Positions 14,428-21,619 of a stretch of DNA of 31,205 bases are shown here, piece after piece (position 1 is the stretch's first letter; each line of letters opens with the position of its first letter). The stretch comes from Thermacetogenium sp. UBA4966. Lineage in GTDB: Bacteria; Bacillota; DSM-12270; Thermacetogeniales; Thermacetogeniaceae. Under the pieces are notes generated by a model that saw nothing but the letters and a program-made list of their open reading frames with translations, ran no database searches and was not told the origin of the DNA. The position numbers and the translations under genes are program-made. The stretch is taken from the NCBI GenBank assembly GCA_002397275.1, contig DHAA01000078.1:7021-38225 (forward strand). Direction: 5' to 3'.

Positions 14428-14874
14428 ATGGACCTGAATATTTTCGATGTTTTGGATGAGTTGGAGGACATGATTCAAGGCAGCAAAAAGGTACTGGGGA
14501 AGGTGCTCGTCGATGAGGAGGCTTTATTGGAATACATCGATAAGTTCAGAACTTTGCTTCCGGAAGAAATTCACCAGGCAAAGTGGCTGAGCAAAGAGAG
14601 GGAACGCCTTATTCAAGAGGCCCATCAGGAATCTGAACGCATATTATCGGACGTTCGGGAGGAAGTCAAACGCATCTCCGACGAGAGCGAAGTGGTGAGA
14701 ATGGCCAAAGAATCGGCGGAGGAAATCATCGCTCAGTCCAAGCGCCTGGCCAAAGAGATCAAAAGCGGCGCCGCGGATTATGCGGGAGAGATCCTGGACA
14801 GGCTGGATAACAACCTCAGCCAGAGCCTGACAGCGATCAGCCAGGCTAAGGAGGAACTGAACCAGATGAAATAG
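14428..14874 (+). CDS. Coiled-coil ATPase-like protein (V-type ATPase subunit-like)
   Basis: This 148-residue, highly charged protein is largely helical, with no membrane segment. The N-terminus 'DLNIFDVLDELEDMIQGSKKVLGKVLVDEEALLEYIDKFRTLLPEEI' is followed by a long E/K/R/A-rich helix (about 50-148) like the stalk subunits of ATPases. Clostridial genomes commonly carry such a gene right after coaD, usually annotated 'ATPase' or 'ATP synthase F0 subunit B-like', without experimental function. It has no nucleotide-binding motif, so the ATPase name rests on coiled-coil similarity only. ATG 14428 (preceded by CTGAGGTG) is preferred over GTG 14419. It converges on ylbJ with only 3 nt between the genes. 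Confidence 0.75.
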   Translation: MDLNIFDVLDELEDMIQGSKKVLGKVLVDEEALLEYIDKFRTLLPEEIHQAKWLSKERERLIQEAHQESERILSDVREEVKRISDESEVVRMAKESAEEIIAQSKRLAKEIKSGAADYAGEILDRLDNNLSQSLTAISQAKEELNQMK

Positions 14875-14877
14875 TGT

Positions 14878-16095
14878 TCAGCGGATGATTATAATTTTCT
14901 TGCGCCTCGTTTTAAGCAACCGGAAAATGACGCCAAGCACCAGCATAAAGACGAGGCTGGCGAAGGCCAAGGCGCCCCCCCAGGCCGGCGGAGAGGCGCC
15001 CGCCCCGGAGGCCGTTTCGACAGCCAGTATTTCTTCCAGCGGCAGCCGGAAGGCGGCGAGAGTGATCAGCATAGCCACCGGTATCTGGAGGAGCCTGGTG
15101 AGAAAGTATTTACTTGATTTTAAATCGCTGTCAAAAACCATACCTGTTATCTGTGCCTGAATGGCCAGTCCGTTCCAGGCCAGGAGCGCCTCGATGGCCA
15201 AGATCTGGGCTAACAGGCTTGATGAACTGTGACTTATTTCCCTAATGCCTATGGTTATTTCAAAAAAACCGAAGAAGAGTCCCTGCAGCAGGGAAGCATC
15301 AATATGAAGAAGTACGGTCAAGGGGTAGAAGAGCTGCAGCAGCAGTTTAAAGATCCCTGCCGCTTGAAGAACCCCGACAAGAACCGAGAATAAAGTAATA
15401 AAACCGCCGATGGTCAGCAGCGTTAAGCAGACATTGCGCACTGTTTCTCCCAGCAGCTGACCAAAGTTCTTTCTGTTCAGCTGTGATGAAACCAGAAAAG
15501 ATTTTAACGCATTTCGCATAATATTCTTTTTTTCCGGAGCAGATCCTCTAGGAAAGGAAAATTTTTTAAGAACCAGTCCGCAGATCAAATTGGATAGATA
15601 GTGGATTACTGCGATAAAGGGGCCGAGAGCGGGGGCGCCATACATGCCGACCCCTACCGCTCCCAACATAAACAGCGGGCTGGCATTGCTTGTAAAAGAC
15701 AACAGCCGTTCCCCCTCGTTTTTTGTGCAAAGACCGGCGCGCCGCAGTTGAGTGGATAGGATGGCGCAGAGCGGAAAGCCGGAGAGATAACTGACGGCGA
15801 TGATAAAACCGCCGCATCCCGGCAGGTTGAAGAGAGGCCTCATCGCCGGCTCCAGCAGGGCGCCGAGAAAGGCGACAAAGCCAAGATTCATCAGAAGCTC
15901 GGCAATAATAAAAAAAGGCAGGAGGCTGGGAAATACGATTTCCCACCAGGTTTGCAATCCCCGTTGCGCCGCTTGAAAAGACGCCTGCGGATAACAGATT
16001 ATCCCCAGGGCGCAGAGAAGGCAGAGCGCCGTAAAGAATCCGGGGGCGATCAGCGCTTGATGAGTGCGGCTCGGGAAAGTGTTTTTGCGTCTCAT
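14878..16095 (-). CDS. ylbJ: Sporulation integral membrane protein YlbJ
   Basis: YlbJ is a polytopic membrane protein of the nucleoside-recognition (Gate) family, made in the mother cell and needed for normal spore formation; its transport substrate is not established. The 405-residue sequence has roughly eight to ten hydrophobic segments. It shows the family pattern 'WWEIVFPSLLPFFIIAELLMNLGFVAFLG' near residue 50, 'SYLSGFPLCA' and 'SFTSNASPLFMLGAVGVGMYG' in the first Gate repeat, and 'FFGFFEITIGIREIS' in the second. GGAGGAG precedes the ATG. In Clostridia ylbJ commonly sits beside coaD and its neighbours, as here. A sigma-E-like promoter lies about 75 nt upstream. Confidence 0.92.
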   Translation of the reverse strand: MRRKNTFPSRTHQALIAPGFFTALCLLCALGIICYPQASFQAAQRGLQTWWEIVFPSLLPFFIIAELLMNLGFVAFLGALLEPAMRPLFNLPGCGGFIIAVSYLSGFPLCAILSTQLRRAGLCTKNEGERLLSFTSNASPLFMLGAVGVGMYGAPALGPFIAVIHYLSNLICGLVLKKFSFPRGSAPEKKNIMRNALKSFLVSSQLNRKNFGQLLGETVRNVCLTLLTIGGFITLFSVLVGVLQAAGIFKLLLQLFYPLTVLLHIDASLLQGLFFGFFEITIGIREISHSSSSLLAQILAIEALLAWNGLAIQAQITGMVFDSDLKSSKYFLTRLLQIPVAMLITLAAFRLPLEEILAVETASGAGASPPAWGGALAFASLVFMLVLGVIFRLLKTRRKKIIIIR

Positions 16096-16169
16096 GAAAA
16101 AAGCTCCTCCATATCCAAAGGCCGGCCGGCTTTCTGTAAAGCGGCCGAAAAAAAGTTTGTTTCGGGATG

Positions 16170-16198
16170 ATTATACAGATCGGATTTAGAAAATATAA
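16170..16198 (-). promoter_or_regulatory. Candidate sigma-E promoter of ylbJ
   Basis: On the minus strand, TTATATT (rc of 16192-16198) and TGTATAAT (rc of 16170-16177) are spaced by 14 bp. They match the sigma-E consensus KMATATT at six of seven and CATACAMT at five of eight positions. ylbJ of B. subtilis is known to be mother-cell (sigma-E) expressed. The -10 could also serve SigA. Confidence 0.4.
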
Positions 16199-16253
16199 CC
16201 TCTCCAAGAATTTTATCCTGTTCTCACCCTATAACATGGGGCGCCGCGAGCCG

Positions 16254-16293
16254 CCGGTTAAGTTGGCTGTTGGAGGCCGGAGGTTGGAGGTCA
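16254..16293 (+). repeat. Degenerate heptamer tract 1
   Basis: The tract is built from GGAGGTT/GGAGGCC/GGAGGTC-like heptamers following CCGGTTAAGTTGG. The whole block recurs, with changes, at 16505-16541 (ACCGGTTAATTTGGAAGTTGG...). Confidence 0.65.
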
Positions 16294-16441
16294 GAAAATG
16301 GGATCCAGCAGCCTTAGGGTAGATCATTCCGACGGTTCTGCTGATCTAGTTGGTGTGGGCGTGGCGTGGAGACGTTTCGTGTGCTACATAGTTAGTGGTT
16401 GGTGGTTAGAAAAAGTTAGTCGGAAATCATAAATGAAGTCC

Positions 16442-16591
16442 GGCTGGATCCAGCGAAGCGACCATTATGGAGTTCCGGGTAACGGCATCAGGCGCAGCGA
16501 AGATACCGGTTAATTTGGAAGTTGGAGGTTAGAGGTTGGAACTTCTCACATTCAGTCATAATAGGGAGCAAGCGGAATCTACCGGACCGGC
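16442..16591 (+). repeat. Foldback element, copy 2, rearranged
   Basis: 16442-16500 is almost identical to the outer arm of copy 1 (minus orientation, 3341-3405), including TGGATCCAGCGAAGCGACC, ATTATGGAGTTCCGGGTAAC and GGCATCAGGCG. The other end, 16558-16591 (ATAATAGGGAGCAAGCGG...), matches the end of copy 1 at 3151-3175. The roughly 160 nt that lie between these blocks in copy 1 are replaced by about 57 nt, mostly a GGAAGTT/GGAGGTT heptamer tract (16505-16541). Copy 2 has therefore lost its foldback centre. Confidence 0.8.
16505..16541 (+). repeat. Degenerate heptamer tract 2, inside copy 2
   Basis: ACCGGTTAATTTGGAAGTTGG and the following GGTTAGAGGTTGG form a heptamer ladder of the same kind as tract 1, located where copy 1 has its inner stem. 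Confidence 0.6.
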
Positions 16592-16607
16592 AAAATAACA
16601 TCATATA

Positions 16608-16636
16608 AAAAAGGGGAGGCTTTTTTCCTCCCCTTT
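16608..16636 (-). terminator. Intrinsic terminator of pta-ackA
   Basis: On the minus strand, AAAGGGGAGG, a loop of A, and CCTCCCCTTTTTT form a strong hairpin with a T run (GGGGAGG 16613-16619, CCTCCCC 16627-16633). It lies about 70 nt after the ackA stop. Confidence 0.9.
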
Positions 16637-16702
16637 AGTCGTTCCGATTTCAGTTATTATCCGTATTCATCCCGCTGTTTTCCAGAGCGGAGTATTAGCG
16701 CA

Positions 16703-18055
16703 CTAGTTCGGCTGTCCCGGAATCACAGCTTTAGCCTTGGCGATTTCCGGCTTCTTCTGCAGCTGCTTGGCCAGTTCCTCGTTGCGCATCCTGTTTTCAT
16801 AAGCGGGGTCCTGGAAAGCATACGTAAAGTTGGTATGGACGTCATAGCGATCCTCGAGAAGCGCCACAACATCTTCGACAATGACCTCTTCCTCGTCGGT
16901 GGGGACGACAAAGATCTTGACCCTGGAATCAGGTGCGGAAATATCCGATTCCTGATTGCGCGTACGGGCTACTTTATTCTTTTCGGGGTCATATTTGATC
17001 CCCAGGAACTCCAACCCGTCCATCACATGAGCCCGCAACGGCGGGGACATCTCACCGGCGCCGGCGGACCAGACGATGGCGTCCACTTTGCCCTCCAGAG
17101 CGGCGAAGTAAGAGCCGATATACTTCTTCAGCCGGTAGCATTCCATCTCAAACGCCAGTTTGGAGCGCTCGTCACCCTGTTCCATCGCCTCCATCACATC
17201 GCGCAGGTCGGCGTGCTTTCCGGTGATTCCCAGCAGGCCGCTCTTTTTATTGATGATGTTGTTCATATCGTCTGGGGTATAGCCCTCTTTTTTCATGATG
17301 TAGAAGTTGAGGGTGGCGTCGTGATCCCCCGCCCGGGTACCCATCACTAAGCCTTCCTGCGGGGTAACCCCCATCGAGGTGTCGAAGCAAACGCCGTTCT
17401 TGACTGCGCTGGTGCTGGCGCCGTTGCCGATATGGAGAGTGATCAGGTTGGTCTCGAAGGGATCCTTACCCAGCAGAACCGCGCATCTCTTGGCCAGATA
17501 TAGGTGAGAAGTGCCGTGGAAACCGTAGCGGCGGATATGATACTTTTCATACCACTCATAGGGTACGGCGTATACATACTGGGGCGCTTCCATCGTCATA
17601 CCCCAGGCGGTGTCGATCATGGCCATCTGGGGTACATCCGGCATCGCCTCTCTGGCCGCTTCGATTCCCAGAATATTGCCGGGGTTGTGCAGCGGTCCCA
17701 GGGGAATGGCGTCCTTGAATGCCTGAATAACCTCGTCGGTCACCTTGACCGATTGTGTGACCCCGGCTCCCCCATGCAGTACGCGGTGGCCGACGGCGCT
17801 GATCTCGTTGACGCTCTTCAATACGCCATGCTCAGGGCTGACCAGCAGTTCCATGATCAGCTGGACAGCCTCTTTATGTGTGGGACATTCCTTTTCCATT
17901 TTAAAAGGATCACGGCCGGTAACCTCATGAACGCAAAAAGAACCGCCGATAGTGACCCGTTCCACAATGCCTTTGCACATGATCTCCTTTTTATCCCAAT
18001 CGTAGACCATGTATTTGGCAGAAGAACTTCCACAGTTCAGAACCAGAATTTTCAT
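16703..18055 (-). CDS. ackA: Acetate kinase, long form
   Basis: Acetate kinase interconverts acetyl phosphate plus ADP with acetate plus ATP, the substrate-level phosphorylation step of acetate-forming fermentation. Catalytic positions known from the Methanosarcina enzyme are all found, several at the same numbers: N7 (LNCGSSSAKY), R91, H123, D148, H180 (FHGTSH), N211 and R241, plus E388 in 'PTDEEEVI'. The protein is 450 residues, about 50 more than usual. The extra part is a charged C-terminal tail from about 405, including 'DVHTNFTYAFQDPAYENRMRN'. The usual 'DTAFHQTMP' is replaced by 'DTAWGMTMEA', and 'GTRSGD' reads 'GTRAGD'. A strong SD (AAGGAGGAG) precedes the ATG. It lies 25 nt after pta and is clearly co-transcribed with it. 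Confidence 0.95.
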   Translation of the reverse strand: MKILVLNCGSSSAKYMVYDWDKKEIMCKGIVERVTIGGSFCVHEVTGRDPFKMEKECPTHKEAVQLIMELLVSPEHGVLKSVNEISAVGHRVLHGGAGVTQSVKVTDEVIQAFKDAIPLGPLHNPGNILGIEAAREAMPDVPQMAMIDTAWGMTMEAPQYVYAVPYEWYEKYHIRRYGFHGTSHLYLAKRCAVLLGKDPFETNLITLHIGNGASTSAVKNGVCFDTSMGVTPQEGLVMGTRAGDHDATLNFYIMKKEGYTPDDMNNIINKKSGLLGITGKHADLRDVMEAMEQGDERSKLAFEMECYRLKKYIGSYFAALEGKVDAIVWSAGAGEMSPPLRAHVMDGLEFLGIKYDPEKNKVARTRNQESDISAPDSRVKIFVVPTDEEEVIVEDVVALLEDRYDVHTNFTYAFQDPAYENRMRNEELAKQLQKKPEIAKAKAVIPGQPN

Positions 18056-18080
18056 GGTGTTCTCTCCTCCTTACTCCTTA

Positions 18081-19121
18081 TTAATCTTTGCATTCGCCGT
18101 ACGGGATCATCGACTTGACGGCTACTATGGCGGCCACATTGACGATGTCCGTGGGTTTGCATCCTCGGGAAAGGTCATTGATCGGCTTGCCCAAACCCTG
18201 CAATAACGGTCCGTAGGCCTCGGCTTTAGCCAGGCGTTCCGTTAACTTATAGGCGACGTTGCCGCAGTTCAGGTCCGGGAAGATCAGACAGTTTGCACGT
18301 CCGGCAACAGGGCTTCCCGGAGACTTCTTTTGCCCGATCTCCGGTACGATCGCCGCGTCGGCCTGCAACTCTCCGTCGATAGCAAGATCCGGCCGCTTTT
18401 GATTGGCGATTTTGGTTGCTTCAATGACCTTATCAATAATGGCATGGGATGCGCTTCCTTTGGTCGAGAAGGAGAGCATAGCCGCATATGCCTTTTCCAC
18501 ACCGAAAATATTCTGCATGGAAAGACATGTAGTAATGGCAATATCAGCCAGTTCCTCCGCGGTAGGATTAGGATTGGCTCCGGAATCGCAAAAGAGGAAG
18601 AACCCGTTCTCTCCGTAAGTACAGTTTGGTACAATCATAGCAAAATAGGCTGAGGCAATGGAAATTCCCTTCGCCGTTTTGATGATTTGAAAAGCAGGTC
18701 TCAAGACGTCGGCCGTTGTGTTGGCCGCGCCGGCAATCATGCCGTCCGCGTCGTCTAACTTAACCATAGTGACGCCAAAGTAGAGATTGTCCTGCAAAAT
18801 TTTTCTGGCATCATCCAGAGAAGCGATTTTTCCTTTCCTGATCTCAACCAGCCTTTGTGCATAGAAGTCCAATTTTTCGAATTTACCCGGATCAACGACA
18901 GGCAGATTATCGATCTTGGCCCCCGCCTCTTTGGCCTTTCTCCTGACATCGTCCTCTTTACCGATCAGGATCACTTCGCCCAGCTTCGCCTGATCGATCA
19001 TCTCTGCGGCAAGAAGTGTGCGTTCGTCTCCTGTCTCCGGCAAAACTATTCTTTTTTGTCCCTGGCGCGCCTTTTCCCAGACACGCTCCATAATGGCGTT
19101 TTGCGGTTTTAGCGTGGCCAC
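18081..19121 (-). CDS. pta: Phosphate acetyltransferase
   Basis: Pta converts acetyl-CoA and phosphate to acetyl phosphate, feeding acetate kinase. The family signatures are clear: 'RIVLPETGDERTL' near the N-terminus, 'DADGMIAGAANTTADVLRPAFQIIKT', 'FFLFCDSGANPNPTAEELADIA', 'AMLSFSTKGSASH', 'DGELQADAAIVPEIG' and 'GRANCLIFPDLNCGNVAYKLTERL'. The frame opens with ATG at 19139, but a strong SD (GGGAGGG) lies just inside it and is 9 nt ahead of GTG 19121. I therefore place the start at GTG, giving 346 residues and M-A-T-L-K-P. It is first gene of the pta-ackA operon. Confidence 0.96.
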   Translation of the reverse strand: MATLKPQNAIMERVWEKARQGQKRIVLPETGDERTLLAAEMIDQAKLGEVILIGKEDDVRRKAKEAGAKIDNLPVVDPGKFEKLDFYAQRLVEIRKGKIASLDDARKILQDNLYFGVTMVKLDDADGMIAGAANTTADVLRPAFQIIKTAKGISIASAYFAMIVPNCTYGENGFFLFCDSGANPNPTAEELADIAITTCLSMQNIFGVEKAYAAMLSFSTKGSASHAIIDKVIEATKIANQKRPDLAIDGELQADAAIVPEIGQKKSPGSPVAGRANCLIFPDLNCGNVAYKLTERLAKAEAYGPLLQGLGKPINDLSRGCKPTDIVNVAAIVAVKSMIPYGECKD

Positions 19122-19142
19122 TTTATACTTCCCTCCCATAAA

Positions 19143-19173
19143 AGTATAGTGTTGATAAATAAAAATTACTCAA
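19143..19173 (-). promoter_or_regulatory. Possible pta-ackA promoter
   Basis: On the minus strand, TTGAGT (rc of 19168-19173) and TATACT (rc of 19143-19148) are spaced by 19 bp, slightly long. Transcription would start near 19136, downstream of the first base of the ATG at 19139. That fits the GTG start at 19121. Confidence 0.35.
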
Positions 19174-19327
19174 AACCCCCTGAAAAAAATACAGCGACCC
19201 CCTCCACATAGATTCAGAAAAATCCGGGTAATAGAAAGGTAGATCCAATTCTGTCCTATTTCTACATCAAGCCGGTATAATCCTTCCCGTATAAAGATTT
19301 TTTAAAACAGCGCTCCTCCCTTTTTTA

Positions 19328-19356
19328 TTGACATTGCTCCATGTCATCGTTATAAT
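19328..19356 (+). promoter_or_regulatory. Consensus promoter of yceD-rpmF
   Basis: A perfect TTGACA (19328-19333), a 17-bp spacer and a perfect TATAAT (19351-19356). This is the best SigA promoter in the window. The predicted start at about 19363 excludes the upstream GTG at 19362 as a start codon of the following gene. Confidence 0.92.
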
Positions 19357-19382
19357 TTGGAGTGTTATCAGGAGTGATTACC

Positions 19383-19913
19383 ATGATGAAAATTGATATA
19401 CGTGAATTGCGCAAAGTTAAGGGCAGCAGCGAGGCCTTCCAGGGTGATTTGCCGGATATCTCTCTCGATCTGCCCGGGCAAAAAACCGCTTTCAGGAGCC
19501 TCTTAGTTAAGGGGGAAGCCGCCAACACAGGAGAGGGAATCTATGTGCATGGGGAGATCAGGGGAACGGCAGATATGGTCTGCTCTCTTTGCTTGAGGGA
19601 TTATTCCCTTGATTTTCGAACGCCTTTTGCCGAAAATTTTTATCGGGAAGGGGATGATTTTCCAAAAGATGCCGATCAGCCGCCGCTGATTTATCATGGC
19701 GAGGAAATTGACATCACCGCTACCATCAGAGAGGCGTTGCAGTTGATGTTGCCCATGAAACCTGTTTGCAGCCCGCAGTGCAGAGGTTTATGCCCTCATT
19801 GCGGCTGTGATCTCAACATCCGGCGGTGCGGCTGCAAAAAAGAGGATATCGATCCGCGGCTGGCGGTGTTGGGTCAGTTGATTATTAATGATACAAATAA
19901 TAGTTCTAAATAA
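19383..19913 (+). CDS. DUF177 / YceD family protein
   Basis: YceD proteins are conserved bacterial proteins almost always encoded just before rpmF. In E. coli and plants, homologues affect 23S rRNA accumulation, so a role in large-subunit biogenesis is likely. The 176-residue protein has the DUF177 core with 'GTADMVCSLCLRDYSLDFRTPFAENF' and the C-terminal cysteine-rich end 'CSPQCRGLCPHCGCDLN' plus 'CGC', a probable metal-binding cluster. The open frame extends to a GTG at 19362, but the promoter position and AGGAGTG 8 nt upstream favour ATG 19383. It ends 15 nt before rpmF. Confidence 0.93.
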   Translation: MMKIDIRELRKVKGSSEAFQGDLPDISLDLPGQKTAFRSLLVKGEAANTGEGIYVHGEIRGTADMVCSLCLRDYSLDFRTPFAENFYREGDDFPKDADQPPLIYHGEEIDITATIREALQLMLPMKPVCSPQCRGLCPHCGCDLNIRRCGCKKEDIDPRLAVLGQLIINDTNNSSK

Positions 19914-19928
19914 TGGGGGTTTTGCAAA

Positions 19929-20105
19929 ATGGCCGTACCAAAAAGAAGAACATCTAAATCCCGGAAAAACAAGCGAAGGTCAACAGTTAAAGCCGATAGT
20001 CCGACAATTGTGGCCTGTCCTCACTGCCATGAACCGAAGAGGGCTCATGCCGTTTGCGGGGAATGCGGTTACTACGGGGAAACGGATGTTCTTAAAAAAG
20101 CTTAA
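19929..20105 (+). CDS. rpmF: 50S ribosomal protein L32
   Basis: L32 is a small protein of the large ribosomal subunit. The 58-residue frame begins 'MAVPKRRTSKSRKNKRRS', the family signature, and has four cysteines in C30-x2-C33 and C43-x2-C46 (ACPHCHE / VCGECGYY), the zinc-binding form. It is followed directly by a terminator. GGGGG lies 10 nt before the ATG. It is co-transcribed with yceD from the consensus promoter. Confidence 0.97.
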   Translation: MAVPKRRTSKSRKNKRRSTVKADSPTIVACPHCHEPKRAHAVCGECGYYGETDVLKKA

Positions 20106-20129
20106 GTTTTATTGTTTGCAGCAATCAGC

Positions 20130-20166
20130 AAAGACAAGTGGTAAAATCCCTGCTTGTCTTTTTTTT
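20130..20166 (+). terminator. Intrinsic terminator after rpmF
   Basis: AAAGACAAG (20130-20138) pairs with CTTGTCTTT (20153-20161), and a T run follows. It separates yceD-rpmF from plsX, so plsX needs its own promoter or read-through. Confidence 0.88.
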
Positions 20167-20221
20167 CATAGAGCAGCGGTGTGATTCAAGCAGCCGCTCA
20201 TAGTATACCGGAGGTGATAGC

Positions 20222-21214
20222 TTGAAAATTGCAGTGGATGCCATGGGAGGCGATTATGCCCCGCAGGAGATCGTCAAAGGCGCGGTGGACGCCGCGTTAA
20301 GCGATGGTATAGAGGTTATCCTTGTAGGTTCGGAAGAATTGCTGCGGGATGAATTGAAAAAATATAGCTATCCGGCAGATCTGCTTTCAGTGGCGCATGC
20401 CGCTGAGAGTATCGGTATGGATGAACACCCGGCCAGGGCAGTGCGCCGTAAAAAGGACTCCTCGCTTGTTGTGGCGGCCAGGTTGGTCAAGAGCGGAGAA
20501 GCCGCGGCTTTTGTATCTGCCGGAAATACAGGGGCGCAGATGGCCGCATCTCTATTCGAGTTGGGCCGTATCCCGGGCATTGAACGCCCAGGGATCGCCA
20601 CGGTGCTGCCGGCGCCTGACGGACTGCCCAAGGTTTTAATTGATTCCGGAGCCAATGCAGACGCTAAGGCGAAACACCTGGCGCAGTTCGCTTATTTAGG
20701 CAGCGCCTTTGCTTCAAGTGTTCTCACCGTGGAAAGGCCTCGCGTAGCTCTTCTCAGCGTGGGGAACGAACCCGGCAAAGGGAATGAAACGGTTATTGAG
20801 GCGCATCAACTTTTAAAGGATGAAGAATCTCTTAATTTCATAGGCAATATCGAGGGGCGGCAACTGATGACAGCCGCTGCGGATGTTGTAGTATGCGACG
20901 GTTTTGTGGGCAATATAACCTTAAAGGCCGTCGAGGGGATTGCGGCGGCTTTAATGACCATGATGAAAGAACAGCTGGTCAAGAACCCTCTGCGTGCGCT
21001 GGGCGGCCTCCTGGTGAAACCGGGAATCCGAGAGATGCTCAAAAAAATGGATTACAGCGAGTATGGGGGCGCTCCCCTGTTAGGCGTTGAGGGAATCAGT
21101 ATCATCTGTCATGGCGCCTCACGGGCGCCGGCGATCAAAAACGCTGTTCACTATGCGCGCCGGGCGGCGCAGAGCGATTTGTTGGGTCTGATAAAAAAGG
21201 GGCTCGGGGTATGA
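20222..21214 (+). CDS. plsX: Phosphate acyltransferase PlsX
   Basis: PlsX makes acyl phosphate from acyl-ACP and phosphate for the PlsY step of phosphatidic acid synthesis; it is a peripheral membrane enzyme. The 330-residue protein begins 'MKIAVDAMGGDYAPQEIVKGAV' and contains 'SAGNTGAQMAASLFELGRIPGIERPGIATVLP', 'VLIDSGANADAKAKHLAQFA', 'GNIEGRQLMTAAADVVVCDGFVGNITLK' and 'GISIICHGAS', all typical. The start is TTG with GGAGGTGA at good distance. No FapR-type operator was seen upstream. The usual fabH-fabD-fabG-fabF genes do not follow; acpP comes next. Together with fakA it could also feed exogenous fatty acids into lipids. Confidence 0.97.
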   Translation: MKIAVDAMGGDYAPQEIVKGAVDAALSDGIEVILVGSEELLRDELKKYSYPADLLSVAHAAESIGMDEHPARAVRRKKDSSLVVAARLVKSGEAAAFVSAGNTGAQMAASLFELGRIPGIERPGIATVLPAPDGLPKVLIDSGANADAKAKHLAQFAYLGSAFASSVLTVERPRVALLSVGNEPGKGNETVIEAHQLLKDEESLNFIGNIEGRQLMTAAADVVVCDGFVGNITLKAVEGIAAALMTMMKEQLVKNPLRALGGLLVKPGIREMLKKMDYSEYGGAPLLGVEGISIICHGASRAPAIKNAVHYARRAAQSDLLGLIKKGLGV

Positions 21215-21236
21215 TCGAAAAAAGTTCGGAAAATAC

Positions 21237-21264
21237 TTGACAATTGCAAATTGCTGTTTACAAT
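21237..21264 (+). promoter_or_regulatory. acpP promoter
   Basis: TTGACA (about 21237-21242) and TACAAT (21259-21264) with a 16-bp spacer lie 58 nt before the acpP start. The AT-rich stretch also contains AATTGCAAATT, an imperfect palindrome that could be an operator, but I cannot name a regulator. Confidence 0.65.
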
Positions 21265-21321
21265 AATTTTAACTAAATTGCTCATGTTTGATAGGCGATG
21301 TCCCTGAGGGGAGGTGAGAGA

Positions 21322-21567
21322 ATGAGCGACTTAAGCGGGCATGGTATTTTAGAAAAGGTGAAATCCATTATCACGGAACAGCTTGGTGTGGACGGGGAAG
21401 AGATTACACCCGATACATCCTTTGATGATCTTAATGCGGATTCTCTGGATATTGTGGAACTGATCATGGCTCTCGAAGAGGAATTTGATATGGAGATTCC
21501 AGATGAAGAAGTCGAAAAAATCCAGACGATAGGCGAAGTTGTAGACTATATCAGGGATCGGCAATAA
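21322..21567 (+). CDS. acpP: Acyl carrier protein
   Basis: ACP carries growing acyl chains on a 4'-phosphopantetheine arm attached to the serine in D-S-L. The 81-residue acidic protein has 'TSFDDLNADSLDIVELIMALEEEFDMEIPDEE', the canonical helix II region with the modification serine. The frame opens at an ATG at 21298, but GGGAGGTGAG lies between the two ATGs, so 21322 is the start. It lies between plsX and rnc. Confidence 0.97.
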   Translation: MSDLSGHGILEKVKSIITEQLGVDGEEITPDTSFDDLNADSLDIVELIMALEEEFDMEIPDEEVEKIQTIGEVVDYIRDRQ

Positions 21568-21597
21568 TTTGAGTCCCGGGCGTTTCCGGGACTCAAA
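21568..21597 (+). terminator. Hairpin between acpP and rnc
   Basis: TTTGAGTCCCGG (21568-21579) pairs perfectly with CCGGGACTCAAA (21586-21597) around a 6-nt loop. No T run follows, so it may be a partial terminator, attenuator or processing site. It starts directly at the acpP stop and ends 10 nt before the rnc SD. Confidence 0.55.
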
Positions 21598-21619
21598 GAT
21601 TAGTCCAGGAGGTATGCGC

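Larger units (their letters stand above)
16199..16702. other. Repeat-rich gene-free region ylbJ-ackA
   Basis: No gene is visible. In order the stretch holds: a heptamer tract (16254-16293), unassigned sequence, a GTTRGTG-like stretch (about 16390-16424), foldback copy 2 (16442-16591) with another heptamer tract inside it, and the ackA terminator. It looks like a hotspot where repeats accumulated between two transcription units. Confidence 0.7.

Noticed and set aside
15566..16207. Minus-strand 213-codon frame overlapping ylbJ in another phase
   Set aside because: The ylbJ frame has membrane segments and family motifs; this frame has a composition typical of an out-of-phase shadow.
16254..16541. 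Heptamer tracts as a CRISPR array
   Set aside because: The units are 7 bp and degenerate, with no 20-40 bp repeats or unique spacers, and no cas genes are present.
16835..17350. Plus-strand 171-codon frame inside ackA
   Set aside because: It is a mirror frame of the conserved acetate kinase gene, with atypical composition and no SD.
17504..18118. Plus-strand 204-codon frame antisense to ackA
   Set aside because: Shadow of the acetate kinase gene; no independent evidence.
19888..20184. 98-codon plus-strand frame over rpmF
   Set aside because: It is out of phase with the clear L32 gene at 19929-20105, which explains the region.
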